A stretch of DNA of 64,000 nt. Source: an uncultured Phascolarctobacterium sp. (GTDB lineage Bacteria; Bacillota; Negativicutes; Acidaminococcales; Acidaminococcaceae). Numbering within the stretch: position 1 is the first letter of the stretch; every line of letters starts with the position of its first letter. The DNA lies in assembly GCA_900544795.1 (NCBI GenBank), contig UQWM01000006.1, positions 39,269 to 103,268 of the forward strand, written 5' to 3'. Below, one piece after another: positions 49,614 through 58,640 of the stretch. Below the pieces are notes generated by a model. It was not told where the DNA came from. It did not search any database and saw nothing but the letters and a program-made list of their open reading frames with translations. Made by a program: the position numbers and the translations under genes.

Positions 49614-49827
49614 GTTTTGTGAAGCCTGCTTGGGAAAAGCTGACTGATATTGACAGGGCAGAGTATTTTAGATGCAGAAAGATAAAAAACTGCTTATTGT
49701 TACTTGCGTTACACTTTATAGTTTTAAAAACAGTAAATTCTTAAATTTCAGTCAAAATGCAGGAAAAGCCCCCGCTGTCAGCGAATTGTAATAGCATCAA
49801 AATTTTGTAGGACAAGGGGGAATAATC

Positions 49828-51891
49828 ATGAAAGAGTATACTGGAGATAGGATCAGAAACGTGGCCATTGTGGGTCACGGTGGGGCTGGAACGACGTCGG
49901 TTACCGAAGCCTTGCTGTATCGCTCGGGTGCGATCACCAGAATGTGCAAAGTAGAAGACGGGGCTACCACCACTGACTATGAGCCGGAAGAAATCAAACG
50001 CGGCGTATCTGTCAATGCGACTTTAGCACCAGTTGAATGGCGTGATTCAAAAATCAATTTTATCGATACTCCCGGTTTTGCTGACTTTGTTGCCGAAGTT
50101 AAAGGCGCTTTCCGCGCCGTTGACAGCGCTTTGATCGTTGTATGCGCTACTTCGGGCGTGCAGGTTGGCACTGAACAATGCTGGAAGCTGGCTGAAGAAG
50201 CACATTTACCGCGTATTATTTTCGTTAACAAGATGGATAGAGAGAATGCTGATTTTGACAGTATTCTTGACAATCTGCGTGCGAAGATCGGTAAACGTGT
50301 ACTGCCGCTGCAATTACCACTTGGCAAGGAAGCTGATTTCTGCGGCGTTATCGACCTCTACAAAATGAAGGCTTATAAAGCTAACGGCAACGATTCCATC
50401 GAAATGGACATTCCCGAAGATATGCTGGATTACGCCAAAGAAGCGCATGCAAAAATGGTTGAGGCTGCTGTTGAAGCTGACGACGATTGCATGATGCGTT
50501 ATCTGGAAGGCGAAACCATCAGCGACGAGGAAATTATGGACTGCCTGATCAAAGGCATCCGTCAAGCGATTATTTTCCCTGTCCTTTGCGGAAGCGCATA
50601 TAAAGATATTGGCATGGGCCGTGTAATGAATGCGATAATTGACTTTACTTATCCGGCGATCTTAAATGACTTTGTCGTTACTGGTCCCGAAACCGAGGAA
50701 GAAGAGATTCGCGACGCCAACGCGCCGATGGCTGCTTTGGTTTTCAAAACTACTTCCGACCCGTTTGTAGGCCGTTTGAGCTTCTTTAGAGTATTCTCGG
50801 GCTCGATCAAGAGCGACAGTATGGTTTATAATGCCAGTCGCGAAAAAGAAGAACGTGTTGGTGGTATTTTTACGATGCGCGGTAAAACCCAGATCCCCAT
50901 GAAAGAAGTCGTTGCCGGTGATATCGGCGTTACGACTAAGCTGCAATTTACATCTACAGGCGACACCCTCAGTGATAAAAACTCACCGGTGCTGTTCGCG
51001 CCTATCGCATTCCCGCTGCCGATGTATACTCGTGCCATCTACGCTAAAAAGAAAGGCGAAGAAGAGAAAATCGCCACTGCTTTGAACCGTTTGATGGACG
51101 AGGATCCGACGATCATTGTTACGAAGAACACTGTTACGAAGGAAACTCTGGTCAGTGGTATGGGCGATCAGCATATCGAGATCATTATGGAACGGATGAA
51201 ACGTAAATTCGGCGTTGAAGCTGATTTGCGCTCGCCTATCGTAGAATACAGAGAAACTATCCGCGGCACTGCGGAAGTTGAAGGCAAGCATAAAAAACAA
51301 TCCGGCGGACACGGCCAGTATGGTCACGTTGTAGTGAAAATGGAATCCCTGCCGCCAGGAGAAGGTTTTGAATTTGTTGATAAGGTTTTCGGCGGTTCTG
51401 TACCGCGTCAATACATCCCGGCAGTTGAGAAGGGTATGCGTGAATCTATGGAACACGGCATTTTGGCTGGGTATCCGGTAGTCGATATCCGCATCACTTT
51501 GCTCGATGGTTCTTATCACACGGTCGATTCTTCGGAAATGGCATTTAAGATTGCTTCGAATATGGCGTTTAAAAAAGCTATGGAGCAGGCTAAACCTGTT
51601 TTGATGGAGCCTGTTTATAACCTCGACGTTTACTGCGCCGAGTCTATGATGGGCGACGTTATTGGTGATTTGAACTCGAAACGCGGACGCATTTTGGGTA
51701 TGCAGAGCTTGGAAGACGGTATGGGCTGCGTTAAAGCGCAGGTTCCTTATGCCGAGATTTCCGAATATGCAGTTGATCTGCGTGCATTGACTCAAGGCTT
51801 GGGCACCTTTGAAATGAAGTTTGACCATTATGAAGATGTACCTATGAAACTGGCCGAAAAAATCATTGCCGAAGCTAAAGAAGCTCAATAA
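49828..51891 (+). CDS. Elongation factor G-like paralogue with altered GTPase motifs
   Basis: A 687-residue EF-G-family translational GTPase with all five domains. The P-loop reads GHGGAGTTS (residues 16-24), so Thr22 replaces the Lys that contacts the nucleotide phosphates. The switch II motif is DTPGFADF, with Phe84 replacing the catalytic His. The NKMD specificity motif and the CGSAYKD (G5) motif are intact, as are C-terminal domains IV-V (HKKQSGGHGQYGHV and IGDLNSKRGRILGMQ). It belongs to the EF-G-like (FusA2-type) branch, not to a str operon, and is monocistronic. Its role, perhaps under stress, is unknown. Confidence 0.88.
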   Translation: MKEYTGDRIRNVAIVGHGGAGTTSVTEALLYRSGAITRMCKVEDGATTTDYEPEEIKRGVSVNATLAPVEWRDSKINFIDTPGFADFVAEVKGAFRAVDSALIVVCATSGVQVGTEQCWKLAEEAHLPRIIFVNKMDRENADFDSILDNLRAKIGKRVLPLQLPLGKEADFCGVIDLYKMKAYKANGNDSIEMDIPEDMLDYAKEAHAKMVEAAVEADDDCMMRYLEGETISDEEIMDCLIKGIRQAIIFPVLCGSAYKDIGMGRVMNAIIDFTYPAILNDFVVTGPETEEEEIRDANAPMAALVFKTTSDPFVGRLSFFRVFSGSIKSDSMVYNASREKEERVGGIFTMRGKTQIPMKEVVAGDIGVTTKLQFTSTGDTLSDKNSPVLFAPIAFPLPMYTRAIYAKKKGEEEKIATALNRLMDEDPTIIVTKNTVTKETLVSGMGDQHIEIIMERMKRKFGVEADLRSPIVEYRETIRGTAEVEGKHKKQSGGHGQYGHVVVKMESLPPGEGFEFVDKVFGGSVPRQYIPAVEKGMRESMEHGILAGYPVVDIRITLLDGSYHTVDSSEMAFKIASNMAFKKAMEQAKPVLMEPVYNLDVYCAESMMGDVIGDLNSKRGRILGMQSLEDGMGCVKAQVPYAEISEYAVDLRALTQGLGTFEMKFDHYEDVPMKLAEKIIAEAKEAQ

Positions 51892-51919
51892 CTTGATACT
51901 CTTATTACAAAACTAATGA

Positions 51920-51957
51920 GAAAAGCGGTTTGTTTTAGTGGCAAACCGCTTTTTTTA
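51920..51957 (+). terminator. Intrinsic terminator after EF-G-like gene
   Basis: AAAAGCGGTTTG / CAAACCGCTTTT stem and seven T. A TATAAT at 51961-51966 directly follows and could serve the transketolase gene. Confidence 0.85.
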
Positions 51958-52003
51958 TGCTATAATTAAGATATTACTATTAGTTATTGGGAGGGTTCAG
52001 TAA

Positions 52004-53989
52004 ATGCAGGCTATTGATCATGCATCTGTTAATACTTTACGCTTTTTGGCGGCTGACCAGGTAGAAAAGGCTAAATCGGGTCATCCCGGTTTCCCTTTGG
52101 GAACGGCGCCGTTGATGTATACTTTGTGGGACCGTTTTATGCACTATAATCCGAAAGACCCGAACTGGTTCAACCGCGACCGTTTCGTTTTGTCGCCTGG
52201 ACACGGCAGCGCCTTGCTGTATGCCATGCTGCATGTAGCAGGTTTTGATTTGCCGATGGAAGAACTGAAAAACTTCCGTCAATGGGGCAGTAAAACTCCG
52301 GGGCATCCTGAATACGGTCACACTGTCGGTGTAGATGCTTCGACCGGACCGCTGGGCCATGGCTTCGCTATGGGCGTAGGCTTTGCCGTCGCCGAAGCGA
52401 TGCTGTCTGCCAAGTACAATAAACCGGAATTTAATGTTGTTGATCACTATACCTATGGGTTGACTTCTGACGGCGACCTTATGGAAGGCGTAGCCAGCGA
52501 AGCTGCTTCTTTGGCTGGCACTTTAGGCTTGGGCAAACTGATCTACCTCTACGACGATAATAAAATCACTATCGAAGGTTCTACCGATATCGCTTTCACC
52601 GAAGACGTAGAAGCACGCTTTAAAGCTTATGGCTGGCAGGTGCTGCGTGTAGCCGATTCCGAAGACATAGAAGCTATGGAAGCCGCTGTTAAAGAAGCGC
52701 AGGCAGATACAGAGCATCCCAGCTTGATCATCGTTCGTACCCACATTGGTTACGGCAGCCCGAAACAGGATAATGCTTCCTGTCATGGCGAGCCTTTGGG
52801 TGCTGAAGCTTTGGCGCTGACTAAGGAAAAAGCAGGCTGGCCCGTTGGTCAACCCTTCTATGTTCCTTTGACTGTAAGCCAGCATTTTAAAAATAAAATC
52901 GAAGACTGTGAAGACGACCAAAAAGCCTGGGAAGCTTTGCTGGCTGATTATAAAGTTGTTTACCCCGAATTGGGCACCGAACTGGAAGACCGCATCAACG
53001 GTAACGCTTTGGTGAACCTGCACGATCTGGAAGCTATCTTTAAGGATGTAGCTAAAACCGCTACCCGCGAAGCTTCCGGCGATATTTTGCAAAAACTGGC
53101 TATGCAGTTGCCTAACCTTGTTGGTGGCAGTGCTGACTTAGGCCCTTCTAATAAAACCGTGATGAAGAATGTGGGCTACTTCTCTAAAGAAGAACGTACC
53201 GGCCGCAACATCCACTTTGGTGTGCGCGAGCACGCTATGGGTAAGGTCGTTAATGGCATGGCGCTGCACGGCGGCTTCACCCCCTTTGGTGCTACCTTCC
53301 TGGTATTTGCAGACTTTATGCGCCCTGCTATTCGTATGGCAGCTTTGATGGGCTTGCGTTCCATCTTTGTTATGACTCACGACAGCATCGCTTTGGGCGA
53401 AGATGGCCCGACACATCAGCCTGTAGAACAGACTATGAGCCTGAGAATGATCCCGGGCCTGTCGGTGTTCCGTCCGGCGGATGCTTTGGAAACGGCTACT
53501 GCCTGGCAAATGGCCTGCATGAACATGCACAAGCCTACTGCTTTGCTGCTGAGCCGCCAAAAATTGCCGGTATTGCATGCTTACGAAACCATTGTACACG
53601 ACAATGCCTATAAAGGCGCTTATGTGCTGGATCCCGGTCAGGGCGAAGCTAAAGCGGTTATTATCGCTACCGGCAGCGAAGTGCATTTAGCACTGGAAGC
53701 ACAGGCTGTGCTGGCTAAGGAAGGCACTGCTGTCAGTGTGGTTTCTATGCCCAGCTGGGATGCGTTTGAAATGCAAAGCGCGGAATACAAAGCCGCTGTT
53801 TTACCTGCTGCCTTGCCGAAGATTGCTGTTGAAGCTGGCGTTACTTTGGGCTGGAGCCGTTACACCGGCAGTGAAGATAATGTTTTAGGTATCAACCGTT
53901 TTGGCGCTTCGGCACCTGGCGATGTGATGATGGAAAAATATGGCTTTACTGTTGAAAACCTGGTCGCTAAAGTGAAAAGCGTCCTCTAA
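52004..53989 (+). CDS. tkt: Transketolase
   Basis: A 661-residue ThDP enzyme of the pentose phosphate pathway. ThDP-binding region: TSDGDLMEGVASEAASLAGTLGLGKLIYLYDDNKITIEGS; the catalytic Glu is in FGVREHAMG; the transketolase loop is HDSIALGEDGPTHQPVEQ. Full length for the family. GGGAGG ribosome site before ATG. Followed by a hairpin. Confidence 0.96.
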   Translation: MQAIDHASVNTLRFLAADQVEKAKSGHPGFPLGTAPLMYTLWDRFMHYNPKDPNWFNRDRFVLSPGHGSALLYAMLHVAGFDLPMEELKNFRQWGSKTPGHPEYGHTVGVDASTGPLGHGFAMGVGFAVAEAMLSAKYNKPEFNVVDHYTYGLTSDGDLMEGVASEAASLAGTLGLGKLIYLYDDNKITIEGSTDIAFTEDVEARFKAYGWQVLRVADSEDIEAMEAAVKEAQADTEHPSLIIVRTHIGYGSPKQDNASCHGEPLGAEALALTKEKAGWPVGQPFYVPLTVSQHFKNKIEDCEDDQKAWEALLADYKVVYPELGTELEDRINGNALVNLHDLEAIFKDVAKTATREASGDILQKLAMQLPNLVGGSADLGPSNKTVMKNVGYFSKEERTGRNIHFGVREHAMGKVVNGMALHGGFTPFGATFLVFADFMRPAIRMAALMGLRSIFVMTHDSIALGEDGPTHQPVEQTMSLRMIPGLSVFRPADALETATAWQMACMNMHKPTALLLSRQKLPVLHAYETIVHDNAYKGAYVLDPGQGEAKAVIIATGSEVHLALEAQAVLAKEGTAVSVVSMPSWDAFEMQSAEYKAAVLPAALPKIAVEAGVTLGWSRYTGSEDNVLGINRFGASAPGDVMMEKYGFTVENLVAKVKSVL

Positions 53990-54001
53990 AATCTAAATTT
54001 G

Positions 54002-54042
54002 AACGGGCATGGCGCTTATCTTAGGCCCGTGCCCGTTTCGCT
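54002..54042 (+). terminator. Hairpin after tkt, probable terminator
   Basis: AACGGGCA / TGCCCGTT stem with a 20-base loop and a short T-rich tail (TTTCGCTT). The tail is weaker than usual, so partial readthrough into the thi genes is possible. Confidence 0.5.
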
Positions 54043-54088
54043 TATGCCGGATTGGGCTTACTGATACTGGCAGCAGATAGGAGTAAAG

Positions 54089-54892
54089 ATGAAACATTTA
54101 TTGACTATAGCAGGCAGCGATTCCAGCGGCGGTGCCGGTATCCAGGCCGATTTAAAGACCTTTGCCGCCCACGGCACCTTTGGTATGAGCGTTATTACTG
54201 CGGTAACGGCGCAAAATACACAGGGCGTGACGATGGTGCAGGATATTGATGCCGCTGTCATCGAAGCGCAGATCAATGCCGTGTTTGACGACATTCGCGT
54301 TGATGCGGTAAAAATAGGTATGGTATCGCACCCTGAAATAATTAAAACTATTGCAGGCAGGCTGCGCCATTACCAGCCGCGCTTAGTAGTGCTGGATCCG
54401 GTCATGATCTCCAAAAGCGGTTATCCGCTTCTGGCGCCGGAAGCCTGTGCAACTTTAGTTAAAGAGCTGCTGCCGCTGGCGACTTTGGTGACCCCAAATT
54501 TGCCTGAGGCAGAGGTTATCAGCGGGATGAAGGCAACTACGAAAGAGCAGATGTGCCCGGTGGCCGAGCGTATTTTAGAGCTAGGTGCCAAAGCAGTTTT
54601 AGTTAAAGGTGGCCATTTGAATGGCAGTGCCGATGATTTGTTGTTTGACGGCAAGGAAGAGCTTTGGTTTACAGGCGAGCGTATCGATACGCAAAATACC
54701 CACGGTACAGGCTGCACGCTGTCCAGCTCACTGGCTGCCAATCTGGCGCAGGGCATGAGCATCAAAGAAGCCGTAGCTGCTTCTAAGGCCTATGTTACCA
54801 AAGCTATCGAATACAGCCTGCCTATCGGCAGCGGCTGTGGGCCGACCCATCACTTTGTTGATTTATACAGAAAGGCAGGCTGGTTAAAATGA
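54089..54892 (+). CDS. thiD: Hydroxymethylpyrimidine (phosphate) kinase
   Basis: A 267-residue ribokinase-fold enzyme that phosphorylates HMP and HMP-P for thiamine synthesis. Motifs: LTIAGSDSSGGAGIQADLKTF, VLDPVMISKSG, PNLPEAEVISG, and the catalytic site NTHGTGCTLSSSLAANL. It is the first of three overlapping genes for thiamine salvage. GGAGT ribosome site precedes ATG 54089. No TPP riboswitch precedes it. Confidence 0.95.
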   Translation: MKHLLTIAGSDSSGGAGIQADLKTFAAHGTFGMSVITAVTAQNTQGVTMVQDIDAAVIEAQINAVFDDIRVDAVKIGMVSHPEIIKTIAGRLRHYQPRLVVLDPVMISKSGYPLLAPEACATLVKELLPLATLVTPNLPEAEVISGMKATTKEQMCPVAERILELGAKAVLVKGGHLNGSADDLLFDGKEELWFTGERIDTQNTHGTGCTLSSSLAANLAQGMSIKEAVAASKAYVTKAIEYSLPIGSGCGPTHHFVDLYRKAGWLK

Positions 54893-55710
54893 GTTTAGCT
54901 CTCAAAGGTCAATTTGCCCTGATAGTGGGCGCTATGCGAGAGAAGAAACCTGTTATCCATCACCTGACTAATTATGTTACGGCCGGAGATTGCGCCAATA
55001 TCGCTTTATGTGCCGGGGCTTCGCCGGTAATGGCCGATGCAGCTGAAGAGGTTGCTGCCATAACGGCAAAGGCCGATGCGCTGGTACTGAATTTGGGCAC
55101 CATAAATAAAGCGAAAATACAGGCGATGCTGCTGGCAGCTGAAGCGGCGCAAACCAAAGCTATACCAGTAGTGCTGGATCCAGTAGGAGTGATGTCGTCG
55201 CAGCTGCGGCTGGAGTTTGCCTTAAAGCTACTGACCGCAGGACTGGTGACTATAGTGCGTGGTAATTACAGCGAGTGCTTGGCTCTCTTGGAGCAAAAAG
55301 CCGAGGGCAAGGGTGTAGACGCAGACGGCAGTGTAACTGACGGGCTGCGGGTTGCAAAAGAAGGCGCCGAACGCTATGGCTGCGTGTTTGCCGTTACCGG
55401 AGCTACTGATTATATTAGCAGCGGCAAGAAGGCGTTAGTGCTGACAGGCGGCCACCAGCTACTGACGCAGATCACTGGTGCTGGCTGCATGACGACGACG
55501 CTGTGCGCTTGCTGCGCGGCTGTCACTAAAGAACCGCTGGCAGCGGCTGCGTTGGGAGTAGTTATTATGGGGCAGGCGGCCGAACTAGCCGCCGGTTTTA
55601 TGGAAACCAAAGACGGGCCGGGGATGTTTAAAACTCGATTATTCGATGGTGTGTACCATGTTACCAGCAAATGGGACGTACTGCATTTAGACCCGGAACG
55701 GAAACAGTGA
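54889..55710 (+). CDS. thiM: Hydroxyethylthiazole kinase
   Basis: A 273-residue kinase that phosphorylates thiazole alcohol. Motifs: VIHHLTNYVTAGDCANIALCAGASPVMADA, VLDPVGVMSSQLR, IVRGNYSE, and GAGCMTTTL (catalytic Cys). It overlaps thiD by 4 bases, and thiE starts one base after its stop. Confidence 0.95.
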   Translation: MSLALKGQFALIVGAMREKKPVIHHLTNYVTAGDCANIALCAGASPVMADAAEEVAAITAKADALVLNLGTINKAKIQAMLLAAEAAQTKAIPVVLDPVGVMSSQLRLEFALKLLTAGLVTIVRGNYSECLALLEQKAEGKGVDADGSVTDGLRVAKEGAERYGCVFAVTGATDYISSGKKALVLTGGHQLLTQITGAGCMTTTLCACCAAVTKEPLAAAALGVVIMGQAAELAAGFMETKDGPGMFKTRLFDGVYHVTSKWDVLHLDPERKQ

Positions 55711-55711
55711 G

Positions 55712-56356
55712 ATGAAAAATATGCAGAAGATAGATTACAGTGTTTATTTAGTGACGGATGCGGGTTTTTTACATGGCCGTGATTTTGCGGAATGTATCGA
55801 AGCGGCGCTGCAAGGCGGCGTAACGCTGCTGCAATACCGTGATAAAGACGCAGATAGCCACACTATGTTTGAGCGGGCGCTGTTGCTGAAAAAGCTTTGC
55901 GCTGCTTATAAGGTGCCGCTGCTGATCAACGACAGATTAGACATCGCCCAGGCCGTGCAGGCCGATGGAGTACATCTGGGGCAAAGCGACCTGCCGGTGA
56001 CCGTGGCGCGCAAAATCTTAGGCAAGCAGGCAGTTATCGGCGCTTCGGCGCACAATGCGGCAGAAGCGAAACAGGCTATTGCAGACGGCGCCGATTACTT
56101 GGGCTGCGGGGCTGTATTTGGCACTACCACTAAAAACGACGCCGGCTATTTAGGGCTGGCAGGCTTGCAGGCTATCAGGCAGGCTGTTACAGTGCCCATC
56201 GTCGGTATCGGCGGGGTAAACTGTGGTAACTTCGAGCAGGTACTGCAAACAGGCGCTCAAGGTGCTGCTATCATCAGCGGTATTTTGGCTGCTGACGATA
56301 TAGCAACCGAGGTAGGGAAGTTTACTGCTATCGCTGCCAAGTATAAGGAGATATAA
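55712..56356 (+). CDS. thiE: Thiamine-phosphate synthase
   Basis: A 214-residue TIM-barrel enzyme that joins HMP-PP and thiazole phosphate. Motifs: VTLLQYRDKDAD, LLINDRLDIAQAVQADGVHLGQ, GASAHNAAEAKQAIADGADYLGCGAVFGTTTK, and VPIVGIGGVN. It completes the HMP plus thiazole salvage route (thiD, thiM, thiE). Start ATG 55712, with MKNMQ allowing an alternative at 55721. Confidence 0.95.
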   Translation: MKNMQKIDYSVYLVTDAGFLHGRDFAECIEAALQGGVTLLQYRDKDADSHTMFERALLLKKLCAAYKVPLLINDRLDIAQAVQADGVHLGQSDLPVTVARKILGKQAVIGASAHNAAEAKQAIADGADYLGCGAVFGTTTKNDAGYLGLAGLQAIRQAVTVPIVGIGGVNCGNFEQVLQTGAQGAAIISGILAADDIATEVGKFTAIAAKYKEI

Positions 56357-56375
56357 TTTTATAAAAACACAGTGT

Positions 56376-56446
56376 ATAAAAAGCCTCTGTTAAGGCTTTT
56401 AAGGCATACAAAAAGAGCTATCACATTTATTGTGATAGCTCTTAGT
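56376..56446. terminator. Two hairpins between convergent thiE and pilQ
   Basis: AAAAGCCT / AGGCTTTT at 56376-56402 and AAGAGCTATCACA / TGTGATAGCTCTT at 56412-56442 followed by AGTTTTTT. The second is a strong terminator usable from either side. Confidence 0.8.
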
Positions 56447-56449
56447 TTT

Positions 56450-57889
56450 TTATTTTTCTTCGTGCAGTATCTTGTTGACGCGAGAACGCATCAAACCTTG
56501 CTGCGGCGCTTTTTCGTCGCTGCCAAATTCTTTTTGCAGCTCCTGCATCTCTTTATCCAGTTCTTTTTGCTGGGCCCGGATCTTGGCTTCAGCCTGCCTA
56601 CGTTCAGACTTTTTAAGATCCTTCAGGAATTTGTTATCATCAAAATCCTTAAATTCATTTTCTAAAGACTGGGTATCATAGATAGCGGGCGAAACACCGG
56701 CTTCGGTGATATGTGGGGTCAGGATCATCATAACTTCGACTTTGTTTTTAGTGGTGCTGCGGTTTTTAAACAGCTCGCCTAAAATCGGGATATTGGAGAG
56801 GAATGGGATTTTTTGAATGTTTTTCTGTTCTTCCTCATTGATCAGGCCGCCGATGACAAGGGTCTCACCGTTGCGCATCCGCACATAGGTGTCGGCAGTA
56901 CGGCTGGTGATCTTATAATTGCGGATCTCGGAAACGAGCGCCGCAGTGCTGACCTCGGTATGTACGGCAGAGGTTATCATATCGTCCTCGCTGACTACCG
57001 GGGTGTAAGTCAATTTGATACCGGCATCTACATATTCAGTAGTGTTGACGGTAACGCCGTTTTCGATCTTCTCGGTCAAAACAGGGATGTGGTCGCCGAT
57101 AAAGATGCTGGCTTCCTTGCCGGGAACAGTGATGATGCGCGGAGTAGCCAAGATTTTGGCTTTGCCGTTGGCGAACAAAGCATTGAGCGTAGCGTTGAAG
57201 CGGAACTCATAGCTGGCGCCAAAATGGATCACGCCGCCGAAATCTTCATCATCATCGTTATTGCTGTTGCTGCTGTCGTCGCTATTTTGGGGTATTTTAT
57301 CCCAGTTCCAGTTGATGCCCAGGTTCTTGCTGTCCTCTTTGTTGATAGCAATGATCTTGGCTTCCAGGGTGATCTGCTTGGTAGCGACGTCCATCGCCTT
57401 GATAGCCGAACGAACACGGTCTTCGTCTGTGCTGCTGCCGGTAAACAGGATGGAGTTGGTGATAGGGTCGATACTGATTTTTTTGTCGCTTTCCAAAATA
57501 TCGTTCAAAGCCGTTTTAACATCTTCGGCTCTGGCATAATTCAATTTAAAAACATTGACGTTGCCGTTAAATTTATTCAGGTTCTCCTGTGTGGAAACAA
57601 GAATAACGCCATCGACCATGCGGTAAGCAAGGCCCTTGGCGCTGGTGATAAGCTTGATGGCGGTATCGAACGGAACATTGTCTAAAGCAATAGTGATCTT
57701 GCCCTTGACCGATTCATCAGTAACGATGCTGGCGTCTGAAAGCGCTGAAATAGCTGTCAAAACGTCGCGTACTTCGCCGTCGTGTACATTCAAGGTAACG
57801 TTAGGTGCGGCCAGGGCAGCGGTAGTGCTGCTAAAAGCGAAAAGTGCGGCCAGGGCTGTACGTCGCAGCTGCTTTTTCCAAAAGTGCAT
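56450..57889 (-). CDS. pilQ: Type IV pilus secretin, PilQ/GspD family
   Basis: A 479-residue outer-membrane channel protein. The signal peptide is about residues 1-28 (LAALFAFSSTTAALAA). A secretin/TonB short N-domain covers ~31-95, an N1-type KH-like domain follows (VFKLNYARAEDVKTALNDIL), and the beta-barrel domain has TPRIITVPGKEASIFIGDHIPV and GETLVIGGLINEEEQKNIQKIPFLSNIPILGELF. A Ser/Asn/Asp-rich insert lies near residue 205-220, and the last ~50 residues are a charged coiled coil. It is short for PilQ, with only one N-domain set. Its start overlaps the stop of the PilP-like gene by one base. Confidence 0.9.
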   Translation of the reverse strand: MHFWKKQLRRTALAALFAFSSTTAALAAPNVTLNVHDGEVRDVLTAISALSDASIVTDESVKGKITIALDNVPFDTAIKLITSAKGLAYRMVDGVILVSTQENLNKFNGNVNVFKLNYARAEDVKTALNDILESDKKISIDPITNSILFTGSSTDEDRVRSAIKAMDVATKQITLEAKIIAINKEDSKNLGINWNWDKIPQNSDDSSNSNNDDDEDFGGVIHFGASYEFRFNATLNALFANGKAKILATPRIITVPGKEASIFIGDHIPVLTEKIENGVTVNTTEYVDAGIKLTYTPVVSEDDMITSAVHTEVSTAALVSEIRNYKITSRTADTYVRMRNGETLVIGGLINEEEQKNIQKIPFLSNIPILGELFKNRSTTKNKVEVMMILTPHITEAGVSPAIYDTQSLENEFKDFDDNKFLKDLKKSERRQAEAKIRAQQKELDKEMQELQKEFGSDEKAPQQGLMRSRVNKILHEEK

Positions 57890-58401
57890 CAGTTATTCCT
57901 CCCTAGGGTCAGATGAAGCGGAGTCTGCGGATGGCTAAGCTCAACAGAGCTGGTGCCGATAGCGGCAACAGTGTAATCGCCAAAGCTTTGGCCATCTTTA
58001 TAATAATTGCTGGTGTTGTTGTATTCGATGATTGCTAATTGCTTAACGCCGTTATTAACGATGCCGCGCAAAACTGGCTGGCCTGCATACTGCACAGCGC
58101 CGCCGGTAGTTCTGGGACGTACGCCGGGTCTGCTTTGCAGGGCTGCCGGTGCCATAAAGGGATTGCGGGCGATAGTCTGCATTTTAACTGCCGGTGCCAG
58201 CGCATCCTCATTGGGCATAACTGACGCAGATGGCTGCACCTGTACGGCAGTAGTAGTCTGCTCGGCCCAGGCCTTTTTAAACATGCCTTCTATATAGCTG
58301 CTCGCATCAAAGCGGCACATAAAATGCGATGTGCTCAAAACAAGGAACGCTGCCAGAATGACCCATGACAAACGATCGTTTTTTTTGTGCTGTTTCCGCA
58401 T
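57889..58401 (-). CDS. PilP/GspC-like pilus assembly protein
   Basis: A 170-residue protein with one N-terminal helix (WVILAAFLVLSTSHFM, about residues 13-28), a linker of ~60 residues containing MQTIARNPFMAPA, and a C-terminal HR-like beta domain (LRGIVNNGVKQLAIIEYN, YKDGQSFGDYTVAAIGTSSVEL). That pattern fits GspC/PilP, which links the inner-membrane assembly to the secretin. It is translated just before the secretin, supporting the partner role. AAGGGAGGAATCATT-type ribosome site (GGGAGGAA) before the ATG. Confidence 0.75.
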   Translation of the reverse strand: MRKQHKKNDRLSWVILAAFLVLSTSHFMCRFDASSYIEGMFKKAWAEQTTTAVQVQPSASVMPNEDALAPAVKMQTIARNPFMAPAALQSRPGVRPRTTGGAVQYAGQPVLRGIVNNGVKQLAIIEYNNTSNYYKDGQSFGDYTVAAIGTSSVELSHPQTPLHLTLGRNN

Positions 58402-58513
58402 AATGATTCCTCCCTATAACTTAAACTGGTAATTATAAATTCTTAATACCAATATTATACCACAAGATGATGAAAAACAAATAAATATTCTTATTATTTC
58501 CATTAAAATAAGT

Positions 58514-58542
58514 TTGTTTTAGTATACACGGCGTAGTATAAT
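58514..58542 (+). promoter_or_regulatory. Promoter of the pilB operon
   Basis: TTGTTT (58514-58519), 17 bases, TATAAT (58537-58542). A weaker leftward promoter (TATAAT on the minus strand at 58454-58459) faces the PilP-like gene, so the 239-base intergenic region is a divergent control region. Confidence 0.7.
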
Positions 58543-58640
58543 AAATTATAAAATAAAATAGGCATATTATTTGTTTTGGAAACGATAAAGTAATTAAACT
58601 AACTTGTTTACCAGTAGATTGGCAAACGGAGGAGAAGAAC

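Noticed and set aside
50983..51888. 301-residue open frame on the minus strand
   Set aside because: Fully antisense to the EF-G-like gene, with no ribosome site or recognisable domain; a codon-bias shadow.
53990..54088. TPP riboswitch before thiD
   Set aside because: The conserved THI-box elements are absent; only a GC-rich hairpin fits, read as tkt terminator.
56813..57685. 290-residue open frame on the plus strand
   Set aside because: Fully antisense to the secretin gene, whose signal peptide and secretin motifs are clear; no initiation signals.
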